Assembly: GCA_964509845.1 (NCBI GenBank)
Contig: CAZDZG010000034.1
Coordinates: forward strand, 1 to 11,434
Source: WYZ-LMO6 sp964509845
GTDB taxonomy: Archaea > Hadarchaeota > Hadarchaeia > Hadarchaeales > WYZ-LMO6
Direction: 5' to 3'
DNA length: 11,434 bases
The notes under the pieces were generated by a model. It worked only from the letters and a program-made list of their open reading frames with translations. It was not told the origin of the DNA and made no database searches. The translations under genes were made by a program, and so were the position numbers. The number at the start of each line of letters is the position of its first letter. The stretch's first letter is position 1. Below are positions 1 to 6,509 of the stretch, in pieces.

Positions 1-443
1 TCCGCCCTCTCCACCAGCTCCCTGGGGGCGTACCTTCCCGTCACGACCACATCCGTCCGCTCCGGCAGCTCGTCCAGCAGCCTCAGCACCTCCCCCACGT
101 CCGCCAGCCCCCAGGCCAGGGCCAGGTTCAGCTCGTCCAGGATGAGGAGGTCCGGCTTCTTCCTCCTGGCCACCTCCCTGGCGAACTCCAGTCCCTTCCT
201 CACCAGCTCCCTGTCCTCCTCCCCCAGCTCCGCCTTCCTCCTCCATCCCTTCCTGCCGAACTGGTGGATCTCGTAGTAGGGGGCCAGCCTCCTCCTCACC
301 TTATACTCCCCGAGGTCCTTCCACCACTTGAGGAACTGGATGATGACCACCTTCTTCCTCTGCCCCACCGCCCTCAGGGCCAGCCCCAGCGCCCCCGTGG
401 TCTTGCCCGCCCCCGTCCCCGTGAGGACGTAAACCTCTCCCAT
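1..443 (-). CDS. cobO: Cob(I)yrinic acid a,c-diamide / cob(I)alamin adenosyltransferase, CobA/CobO/BtuR type (3' end cut by window edge)
   Basis: This cytosolic enzyme transfers the adenosyl group of ATP to a reduced corrinoid to make the coenzyme B12 form. 147 residues are visible. The family usually runs to about 170-200, so some 25-50 C-terminal residues lie outside the window. A Walker A loop, GTGAGKTT, sits at residues 9-16; the CobA family more often has GNGKGKTT, so alanine replaces the inner lysine. VVIIQFLKW (32-40) matches the family's QFxKG segment, and LLILDEL (99-105) is the Walker B/acidic strand. VVVTGRYAPRELVERA at the visible end matches the conserved TGR-xP-xELxExAD stretch. 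The ATG at 443 follows the nrdJ stop after one base (TGA-C-ATG), so the two are almost certainly co-transcribed and probably translationally coupled. I see no strong Shine-Dalgarno at the junction. Family assignment is firm; whether it acts on cobyrinic acid diamide or on salvaged cobalamin cannot be read here. Confidence 0.92.
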   Translation of the reverse strand, partial: MGEVYVLTGTGAGKTTGALGLALRAVGQRKKVVIIQFLKWWKDLGEYKVRRRLAPYYEIHQFGRKGWRRKAELGEEDRELVRKGLEFAREVARRKKPDLLILDELNLALAWGLADVGEVLRLLDELPERTDVVVTGRYAPRELVERA

Positions 444-444
444 G

Positions 445-2511
445 TCAGAAGGCGCAGGCCGGGGTGGGGCATCCCCCGGAGTACTCCGGCCCGGCCACCA
501 GGTGTCCTGGCTCCGAGAAGTACAGCACCTGCCTCTCCCTGCTCCCGTAGCGGTACACCGTGATGCCCTTGCACCTCAGCCTGTAAGCCAGCTCAAAAAC
601 CTTCCTCACCTCTTCCTTCCCGGCGTGAGCGGGAAGGTTGACGGTCTTGCTCACGCTGTTGTCCACGTGCTTCTGGAAGGCCGCCTGCATGCGGACGTGC
701 CACTCCGGGGAGATGTCGAAGGCGGTCCTGAAAACCTCCCTCACGTCCCTGGGAACCTCCTCCAGCCCCTGCACGCTTCCCCCCCTCCTGGCGATCTTCT
801 CCAGCAGGGAGGTGCTGTAGAAGCCCCTCTCCTTGGCCACCCTCTCGAAGAGGGGGTTCACCTCGAAGAGCCTGGTCCCCTCCAGCACGTTCCTCATGAA
901 GGAGAGGGCGAAGAGGGGCTCTATCCCGCTGGAGCAGCCGGCTATGATGCTGATGGTTCCGGTGGGGGCTATGGTGGTGACGGTGGCGTTCCTGAGGGAG
1001 GGGTACTTCCCCTTCCACACGCTCCTTTCGAAGTGCGGGAAGGACCCCCTCCTCTCCCCCAGCTCCACCGACTCCCTCCTGGCCCTGTCCGAGATGAAGC
1101 CCATGACCTTCTCCGCGAGGTGCAGGGCCTCCTCGGAGTCGTAGGGGATGCCAAGCCTGATCAGCAGGTCGGCGAACCCCATCACCCCCAGCCCTATCTT
1201 TCTGGTGAGCTTGGTCATCCTCTCTATCTGGGGCAGGGGGAAGCGGTTCACCTCTATCACGTTGTCCAGGAACCTCACCGCTATCCTGGTGATCTCCTCC
1301 AGTTTTTCCCAGTCCACCTCCCCCCCCTTCACCATCCTGGAGAGGTTGATGCTGCCCAGGTTGCAGGACTCGTAGGGGAGGAGGGGCTGCTCCCCGCACG
1401 GGTTGGTGGCCTCTATCCTGCCCAGCTCGGGGGTGGGGTTGTGCCTGTTGATCTCGTCTATGAAGATGATCCCGGGATCCCCCACCCTCCAGGCGCTCTC
1501 CACCATCTCCTCCCAGACCTCCGCGGCGGGAATCCTGCGCACCACCTCCCCGTTCCTGGGGTTGATGAGCTCGTACTCCTCCCCCCTCCGCAGCCTCTCC
1601 ATGAAATCGTCCGTCACCGCCACCGAGAGGTTGAAGTTGGTGAGCCTTCCCTCCTCCCGCTTGGCGTTGATGAACTCCAGGATGTCGGGATGGTCCACCC
1701 TCAGGATGCCCATCATGGCCCCCCTCCGCTTTCCCCCCGCCTTGATCACCTCCGTGGCCACGTCGAAGATCCTCATGAAGGAAACGGGACCCGAGGCCAC
1801 CCCCTTGGTGGACCTCACCACATCCCCGCTGGGCCTGAGCCTGGAGAAGTCGAAGCCCACCCCTCCCCCCGTCTTCTCTATCAGGGCCATGGCCTTCAGG
1901 GCGTCGAAGATGCTCTCCAGGGAATCCTCCACGGGAAGGACGAAGCAGGCGGAGAGCTGCCCCAGCGGGGCCCCGGCGTTGAAGAGGGTGGGGGAGTTGG
2001 GGAGGAACTCCAGCCTGCTCATCACCCGGTAGAACTCCTCCTCCGCCCTCCCGGGCTCCTCGTCGACCTCGGCCACGGCCCTGGCCACCCTCCTGAACAT
2101 CCCTGCCGGGGTCTCCACCACCCTCCCCTCCTCGTCCCTGAGCAGGTACCTCCGGCGGAGCACCTCCAGGGCGTTGGCGGAGAGCTTGGGTTCCTCCACC
2201 AGCCCCAGCTCCTCCCTGAGCCTCCTCAGCTCGGCCTTCTTCCTGCGGTAGCTCTCGTACTCCTCCGCCACCCTGGCATAGCCCTCCCTCCTGAGGGTGG
2301 CCACCACCAGGTCCTGGATCTCCTCCACGGAGGGGGTGCCGCCGGGATGGCTTTTCTCAAGAGAGCGCAGGACCTCGCGGGAGATCCTCTCGGCCTCCTC
2401 CCTCCCCCCCTCCCCCACCGCCACCATGGCCTTGTGAACGGCGTCGGTGATCCGCTCCGGCCGGAAGGGCACGATCCTTCCGTCCCTCTTGCGGACCCCG
2501 GAGGGGATCAT
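445..2511 (-). CDS. nrdJ: Class II (adenosylcobalamin-dependent) ribonucleoside-diphosphate/triphosphate reductase
   Basis: This enzyme reduces ribonucleotides to deoxyribonucleotides using a cysteine thiyl radical generated from adenosylcobalamin. It has 688 residues. An ATP-cone, the allosteric activity domain, covers about residues 5-95 (KRDGRIVPF start, VEEIQDLV, YESYRRKKAELR end). The barrel starts near 170 with NSPTLFNAG. C189 in LSACF is the first active-site redox cysteine. N370-P-C372-G-E374 carries the radical cysteine C372 and its Asn/Glu partners, and C383 in SCNLGSINL is the second redox cysteine. The 11-residue C372-C383 spacing is that of class II enzymes; class I NrdA has a longer gap. 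APTGTIS (515-521) is the substrate phosphate loop. The tail carries C681 and C686 (CPTPAC), the re-reducing pair. No intein is present and no nrdB-like gene is in view. The ATG at 2511 gives a complete ATP-cone and lies 20 nt after a TATA-like box. Confidence 0.96.
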   Translation of the reverse strand: MIPSGVRKRDGRIVPFRPERITDAVHKAMVAVGEGGREEAERISREVLRSLEKSHPGGTPSVEEIQDLVVATLRREGYARVAEEYESYRRKKAELRRLREELGLVEEPKLSANALEVLRRRYLLRDEEGRVVETPAGMFRRVARAVAEVDEEPGRAEEEFYRVMSRLEFLPNSPTLFNAGAPLGQLSACFVLPVEDSLESIFDALKAMALIEKTGGGVGFDFSRLRPSGDVVRSTKGVASGPVSFMRIFDVATEVIKAGGKRRGAMMGILRVDHPDILEFINAKREEGRLTNFNLSVAVTDDFMERLRRGEEYELINPRNGEVVRRIPAAEVWEEMVESAWRVGDPGIIFIDEINRHNPTPELGRIEATNPCGEQPLLPYESCNLGSINLSRMVKGGEVDWEKLEEITRIAVRFLDNVIEVNRFPLPQIERMTKLTRKIGLGVMGFADLLIRLGIPYDSEEALHLAEKVMGFISDRARRESVELGERRGSFPHFERSVWKGKYPSLRNATVTTIAPTGTISIIAGCSSGIEPLFALSFMRNVLEGTRLFEVNPLFERVAKERGFYSTSLLEKIARRGGSVQGLEEVPRDVREVFRTAFDISPEWHVRMQAAFQKHVDNSVSKTVNLPAHAGKEEVRKVFELAYRLRCKGITVYRYGSRERQVLYFSEPGHLVAGPEYSGGCPTPACAF

Positions 2512-2531
2512 CCTACCCTTTTCCCACCGGC

Positions 2532-2543
2532 GGGATATAACCC
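2532..2543 (-). promoter_or_regulatory. Putative promoter (TATA-like box) of nrdJ
   Basis: Read on the minus strand this is GGGTTATATCCC, an A/T island in very GC-rich DNA. The A/T core is centred about 26 bp before the nrdJ ATG at 2511, the usual distance from an archaeal TATA box to the transcription start. The message would therefore start at or next to the ATG and be leaderless or nearly so. The flanking GGG does not look like the usual A-rich BRE. The eL41 box at 7612-7623 differs from it by one base. This is inference from position and composition only. Confidence 0.55.
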
Positions 2544-2556
2544 TAAGATTTTAGGG
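2541..2556. promoter_or_regulatory. Perfect inverted repeat with a TATA-like core in the divergent nrdJ/DUF1512 spacer
   Basis: CCCTAAGATTTTAGGG is a perfect 6-bp inverted repeat (CCCTAA / TTAGGG) around a 4-nt spacer. Its left CCC is shared with the nrdJ box at 2532-2543. The plus-strand GATTTTA (2547-2553) is centred about 28 bp before the ATG at 2578, so it may be the TATA element of the DUF1512-like gene; the ATATAA at 2535-2540 is about 40 bp away and fits less well. A symmetric site over a promoter could be an operator for a dimeric regulator acting on one or both divergent genes. It does not resemble the bacterial NrdR box. Chance symmetry cannot be excluded. Confidence 0.45.
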
Positions 2557-2577
2557 GAAAGAAGTGAAAGGGGAAAG

Positions 2578-3759
2578 ATGGCCTGGGACGCGGGGATGGA
2601 GAGCTTCCTGCTCTGGATACTCCTGCTCTTCTTCCTCGGGGTGCTGTGGAGCTACCTCACCCCGCAGATGATGTCCCTCCAGTCCAACCTCCTCCTCTCC
2701 AGGGTGAAGAAGTCGGTGAGGGAGCTGGAGGAGTGGGCCAGGGAGACCAGGAGGATAGCCCTCCTCTCCCTGCAGAAGCACGGGAGGACCAAGCGGGACC
2801 TGGAGGAGGAACTGGGGAACTTCCTGGAGTTCTTCGCCATCGAGCCCGTCTCCGATGATCCCGTGGGGGTGCTCAGGAGGCTGGATCACATCCTGGACGT
2901 GAGGAAGAAGAGGTTCGAGGAGGCGGTCTCCCACCTCGCCCCGGGGGCCGATCCCGAGCAGGCGGCCACGCTGGAGATGGTGATAGAGGGGGCCATGGCC
3001 AGCCACTACCTCTACCGCGTGGTCAGGCACTTTTTCCTGCTGGCGGAGAAGACCAAGAGCTACCAGCTGGCCATGGCCATCCAGATGTACATGCCCCTGT
3101 TCAGGGAGTACGCCAAGGCCTACAGGGATGCCACCAAGGTCTTCGCGGAGGGAAAGCCGATAGGGGACGGGGTGGGGGCGCTGGTGGCCGCCAAGTTCTT
3201 CAACGGGGCGAAGGTGAGGGAGCCCGTGAAGGACACGGTGGTGGGGGAGGTGGAGTTCGAGGGCCGCAGGCTCCTGGTGGTGAAGGCCAAGGGTCCGGGG
3301 GGAAGGGTGGGGAAGCCTGGGGAGCTCATAAGCAGGCTGGTGAGGGGGAGGAGGATAGCCAGGATCATCATGGTGGACGCGGCCCTGAAGCTGGAGGGGG
3401 AGAGGAGCGGGGAGGTGGTGGAGGGGGTGGGGGCGGCCATAGGAGGACCGCCCACGGAGAAGTACAAGATAGAGGAGGTGGCGGTGAAGCACCGGATCCC
3501 CCTCGATGCCATCATCGTGAAGGAGTCGTTCAGGGAGGCCATCACCGAGATGAACAGCAGGATAGCCAGAGCGGCGGATGAGGTGGTGGAGAGGATAAAG
3601 AGGGCGATAAGGGAGAGGACGAAGAAGGGGGACTGGGTGATCGTGGCGGGGATAGGGAACACGCTGGGGATAGGGCAGGGGGGGGAGCTTCCCAAGGACT
3701 TTCCCCCTCCCAGGGAGGAGGAGGGAATAGAGTCCAACAAGCTATTTATTCCTGCCTAA
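2578..3759 (+). CDS. Membrane-anchored protein of unknown function, probably archaeal DUF1512 family
   Basis: This 393-residue protein has no function I can name. The N-terminus has one hydrophobic segment (about residues 9-27, FLLWILLLFFLGVLW), suggesting a single membrane anchor. A charged helical region follows (about 40-80, KKSVRELEEW), then a mainly helical middle part (about 100-200). The C-terminal part looks like an alpha/beta domain rich in conserved-looking motifs: VDAALKLEGE with EGVGAAIGG, then EKYKIEEVAVKHRIPLDAIIVKESF, and near the end VIVAGIGNTLGIGQ. From memory this pattern and length (about 370) fit DUF1512, a family known only from archaea. The ATG at 2578 was chosen because it places the anchor at the extreme N-terminus and lies about 28 bp from a TATA-like element; ATG 2596 is an alternative. 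Its last codons contain the aEF-2 promoter. The neighbours give no clear clue to its role. Confidence 0.8.
   Translation: MAWDAGMESFLLWILLLFFLGVLWSYLTPQMMSLQSNLLLSRVKKSVRELEEWARETRRIALLSLQKHGRTKRDLEEELGNFLEFFAIEPVSDDPVGVLRRLDHILDVRKKRFEEAVSHLAPGADPEQAATLEMVIEGAMASHYLYRVVRHFFLLAEKTKSYQLAMAIQMYMPLFREYAKAYRDATKVFAEGKPIGDGVGALVAAKFFNGAKVREPVKDTVVGEVEFEGRRLLVVKAKGPGGRVGKPGELISRLVRGRRIARIIMVDAALKLEGERSGEVVEGVGAAIGGPPTEKYKIEEVAVKHRIPLDAIIVKESFREAITEMNSRIARAADEVVERIKRAIRERTKKGDWVIVAGIGNTLGIGQGGELPKDFPPPREEEGIESNKLFIPA
3742..3750 (+). promoter_or_regulatory. Putative aEF-2 promoter (TATA-like box) inside the 3' end of the upstream gene
   Basis: CTATTTATT stands out as a run of A/T in GC-rich coding DNA and encodes the last few residues (LFIPA) of the DUF1512-like protein. 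Its centre is about 28 bp before the ATG at 3774 and about 22 bp before the in-frame GTG at 3768. The archaeal TATA-to-start distance of about 25-27 bp thus favours ATG 3774 on a leaderless or very short-leader transcript. Placement and composition are the only evidence. Confidence 0.5.
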
Positions 3760-3773
3760 GGTAGGGGGTGGGC

Positions 3774-5963
3774 ATGCACCGCTACAAGCACATCTCCGAC
3801 GTGGAAAGGCTGATGTGGAAGACGGACAGGATAAGGAACATAGGGATAGTGGCCCATGTCGATCACGGAAAGACCACCCTCACCGATTCCCTGGTGGCGG
3901 CCTCGGGCATCATAAGCTTCGAGCTGGCCGGGCAGCAGCTCTTCACCGACTTTCTGGAGATAGAGCAGCAGCGGGGGATCACGGTCCAGACCTCGGCCGT
4001 GAGCCTGGTGCACAGGCTGGGGGAGGAGGAGTACCTGATCAACCTGCTGGACACGCCCGGGCACGTGGACTTCACGGGGGACGTGACCAGGGCGCTCAGG
4101 GCCATAGACGGGGTGATCGTGGTCATGGATGCCGTGGAGGGGATCATGCCCCAGACCGAGACCGTGGTGCGCCAGGCCCTCCAGGAGTACACCCGCCCCG
4201 TCCTCTTCATCAACAAGGTGGACAGGCTCATAGATGAGCTCAAGCTCCCCCCCGAGGCCATCCAGGCCAGGCTGGCCAGGCTGATCGTTCAGTTCAACGA
4301 GCTCATCAAGAAGTACGCTCCCAAGGAGCTGGCGGACAGGTGGCAGGTGAAGGTGGAGGATGGATCCGTGGCCTTCGGCTCGGCCAAGGAGAAGTGGGCC
4401 CTCTCCGTCCCCCAGATGAAGAAGAAGAACATCACCTTCAAGGAGGTGCTGGAGGCCTCCAGGGAGGGGAGGAGGGAGGAGCTGGCCAAGCAGATCCCGG
4501 TCTACGAGGTGGTGCTGGACATGGTGGTGAAGCACCTGCCCAACCCGCTGGAGGCCCAGCGGCTGCGCGTCCCCAAGCTCTGGAAGGGGGACCTGAACAG
4601 CGAGCTCGGGAGGGCCATGCTCTCCTGCGATCCCTCCGGGAAGCTCTGCATGGTGATCACCGACATCATCGTGGACGAGCAGGCGGGGGTGATCTCCACC
4701 GGCAGGGTCTTCTCGGGAACGGTGGAGAAGGGAAAGACCGTGAGGCTGGTGGGGGCCAAGCAGGAGGCCAGGATCCAGCAGGTGGGCATCTACATAGGGC
4801 CCAGGAGGGAGGTGGTGGAGAAGGTACCGGCAGGGAACATAGCGGCGGTGATAGGGATGAAGGAGGCGGTGGTGGGGGAGACGCTGGTGGAGGCGGGGGT
4901 GGAGGCGGTGGGCTTCGAGGAGCTGAGGTACATAAGCGAGCCCGTGGTCACGCTGGCCATCGAGCCCAAGAACTTCCAGGACCTGCCCAAGCTGGTCAGC
5001 CAGCTGAACAAGATAGCCAGGGAGGACCCCAACGTGAGGGTCAAGATAAACGAGGAGACGGGCGAGTACCTCATCTCGGGCATGGGGGAGGTTCACCTGG
5101 AGATCGTGGAGTACAAGCTGAAGGAGGCCGGGCTGGAGATCAAGACCTCCGAGCCCCTGGTGGTTTACCGGGAGACCATCACGGAGAGGGCCGGGCCGGT
5201 GGAGGGGAAGTCGCCCAACAAGCACAACCGCTTCCTGATAAGCGTGGAGCCCCTGGAGCCCGAGGTCCTGCAGGCCATAGACGAGAAGAAGATCACGGAC
5301 AAGCAGGATCCCAAGGAGAGGGCGGCCATCCTGAGGAAGCTGGGCTGGAGCGCGGACGCGGCCAGGAGGGTGATGGCGGTGGTGGGGGGGAACGTGCTGG
5401 TGGACATGACCAAGGGCATCCAGTACATGGGGGAGGTGGAGGACTACGTGAGGGAGGCCTTCGCGCAGGTGGCCAGCGAGGGGCCGGTGATGAGGGAGCC
5501 GCTCCGGGGGGTGAAGGTGATCATCAACGATGCCGTCCTGCACGAGGACTCGGTCCACCGCGGACCCGCCCAGATCATACCGGCCGTGAGGAGGCCCATC
5601 CAGGCCTGCATCCTGATGGCCAATCCCGTCATCCTGGAGCCCCTCTTCAGGCTGGAGGTCCGCGTCCCCACCGACTTCATGGGAGGGGTGATAAAGGTGA
5701 TCCAGGGGAGGAGGGGGAGGATCATGGCCATGGAGCCGGAGGGGGAGGCCGTAACGCTCATCAGGGCCCTCCTCCCCGTGGCCAACTCCTTCGGGCTGGC
5801 GGCGGAGCTGCGCTCGGAAACGGAGGGAAGGGCCCTGTGGGCCACGGAGTTCGAGCGCTTCGAGAGGCTCTCTCCGGAGCTGCAGGCGCAGGTCATCATG
5901 AACACGAGGAAGAGGAAGGGACTGAAGCTGGAGGTTCCCAAGCCGGAGGAGTTCATGGACTAG
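3774..5963 (+). CDS. fusA: Translation elongation factor 2 (aEF-2)
   Basis: This GTPase drives ribosomal translocation. It has 729 residues from ATG 3774, a normal archaeal length. The G domain shows G1 AHVDHGKT (27-34), switch I EQQRGITVQTSAVSLVH, G3 DTPGHVDF (93-100) and G4 NKVD (147-150). Domain II follows, with IVDEQAGVISTGRVFSGTVEKG. Domain IV holds HEDSVHRGPAQ; its histidine, H595, aligns with the diphthamide-modified histidine of archaeal and eukaryotic EF2. The C-terminus, RKRKGLKLEVPKPEEFMD, is typical. An in-frame GTG at 3768 would add two residues; the ATG is preferred because it sits about 28 bp from the TATA-like box at 3742-3750. A GGGGGTG stretch (3764-3770) could act as a Shine-Dalgarno only at unusually close spacing. 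endA begins 6 bp after the stop, and trpS overlaps endA, so the three genes are probably transcribed together. Confidence 0.98.
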   Translation: MHRYKHISDVERLMWKTDRIRNIGIVAHVDHGKTTLTDSLVAASGIISFELAGQQLFTDFLEIEQQRGITVQTSAVSLVHRLGEEEYLINLLDTPGHVDFTGDVTRALRAIDGVIVVMDAVEGIMPQTETVVRQALQEYTRPVLFINKVDRLIDELKLPPEAIQARLARLIVQFNELIKKYAPKELADRWQVKVEDGSVAFGSAKEKWALSVPQMKKKNITFKEVLEASREGRREELAKQIPVYEVVLDMVVKHLPNPLEAQRLRVPKLWKGDLNSELGRAMLSCDPSGKLCMVITDIIVDEQAGVISTGRVFSGTVEKGKTVRLVGAKQEARIQQVGIYIGPRREVVEKVPAGNIAAVIGMKEAVVGETLVEAGVEAVGFEELRYISEPVVTLAIEPKNFQDLPKLVSQLNKIAREDPNVRVKINEETGEYLISGMGEVHLEIVEYKLKEAGLEIKTSEPLVVYRETITERAGPVEGKSPNKHNRFLISVEPLEPEVLQAIDEKKITDKQDPKERAAILRKLGWSADAARRVMAVVGGNVLVDMTKGIQYMGEVEDYVREAFAQVASEGPVMREPLRGVKVIINDAVLHEDSVHRGPAQIIPAVRRPIQACILMANPVILEPLFRLEVRVPTDFMGGVIKVIQGRRGRIMAMEPEGEAVTLIRALLPVANSFGLAAELRSETEGRALWATEFERFERLSPELQAQVIMNTRKRKGLKLEVPKPEEFMD

Positions 5964-5969
5964 CCCGGG

Positions 5970-6509
5970 ATGGTGATGGAGCCACCGGCCAGGGTCTGGG
6001 TGTACGGGGACAGGGGTCTGGTGATGGAGGAGGAGCAGGCCAACAGGCTGTACCAGAAGGGGGCCTTCGGGAAGCCCCTGAGCGGGGGAAGGCTGCAGCT
6101 CTCCCCCCTGGAGATCCTCTACCTGCTCGAGAACGAGAAGGTGGAGGTGGTGGAGGGGAGATCGGGGAAGGTGCTGGGGTGGGAGGAGCTGTGCAGGAGG
6201 TTCGGGAGGAAGGACCCGGAGCTCATGCTGAAGTACCGGGTCTACGCCGATCTCCGCTCCAGGGGGTACGTGGTGAAGACGGGCCTGAAGTTCGGCTCCC
6301 ACTTCCGGGTCTACGGGAGGGGGGAGAGGCCGGGGGAGGTTCACTCCAGGTACCTGGTCCACGCCATCAGGGAGGGAACCAGGCTCTCCCCTCCCGAGCT
6401 GGCCAGGGCCGTGAGGCTGGCGCACTCGGTGAGGAAGGTCATGATCTTTGCGGTGGTGGACGACGAGGGTGACGTGACCTACTACTCCCTGAGGAGGGAA
6501 AAGCCGTGA
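5970..6509 (+). CDS. endA: tRNA-splicing endonuclease, homotetrameric (alpha4) EndA type
   Basis: This enzyme cuts introns out of precursor tRNAs at a bulge-helix-bulge, leaving 2',3'-cyclic phosphate ends. The 179-residue protein has an N-terminal domain (about 1-85) and a C-terminal nuclease domain opening with YRVYADLRSRGYVVKTGLKFG (split at about 89-109). The catalytic triad is complete: Y115 in FRVYGRG, H125 in GEVHSRYLV and K156 in SVRKVMIF. This is the numbering I recall for the Methanocaldococcus jannaschii enzyme. Single-domain size with all catalytic residues fits the homotetramer rather than the two-subunit or fused forms; a separate structural subunit elsewhere in the genome is not excluded. 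ATG 5970 was chosen, with ATG 5976 as an alternative two codons in; no strong Shine-Dalgarno precedes either. The stop overlaps the trpS start in GTGA. Confidence 0.95.
   Translation: MVMEPPARVWVYGDRGLVMEEEQANRLYQKGAFGKPLSGGRLQLSPLEILYLLENEKVEVVEGRSGKVLGWEELCRRFGRKDPELMLKYRVYADLRSRGYVVKTGLKFGSHFRVYGRGERPGEVHSRYLVHAIREGTRLSPPELARAVRLAHSVRKVMIFAVVDDEGDVTYYSLRREKP

Noticed and set aside
445..2511. Intein in nrdJ
   Set aside because: Ribonucleotide reductases often carry inteins, but the 688-residue frame holds all catalytic motifs at normal spacing with no inserted block.
442..2577. Plus-strand open frame running antisense to nrdJ and continuing into the DUF1512-like gene
   Set aside because: It is the complement of a clear class II RNR; its product is low-complexity (Pro, Gly, Leu, His rich) with no recognisable motif. 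Only the part from 2578 is a real gene.
3756..6425. 889-residue minus-strand open frame
   Set aside because: It lies antisense to aEF-2 and most of endA, is rich in His, Pro, Leu and Gly as expected from complementing purine-rich codons, and has no domain signature.
4340..6472. 710-residue plus-strand frame overlapping aEF-2 and endA
   Set aside because: It is an alternative frame made of Gly/Ala/Glu/Gln-rich low-complexity sequence, an artefact of GC-rich DNA.
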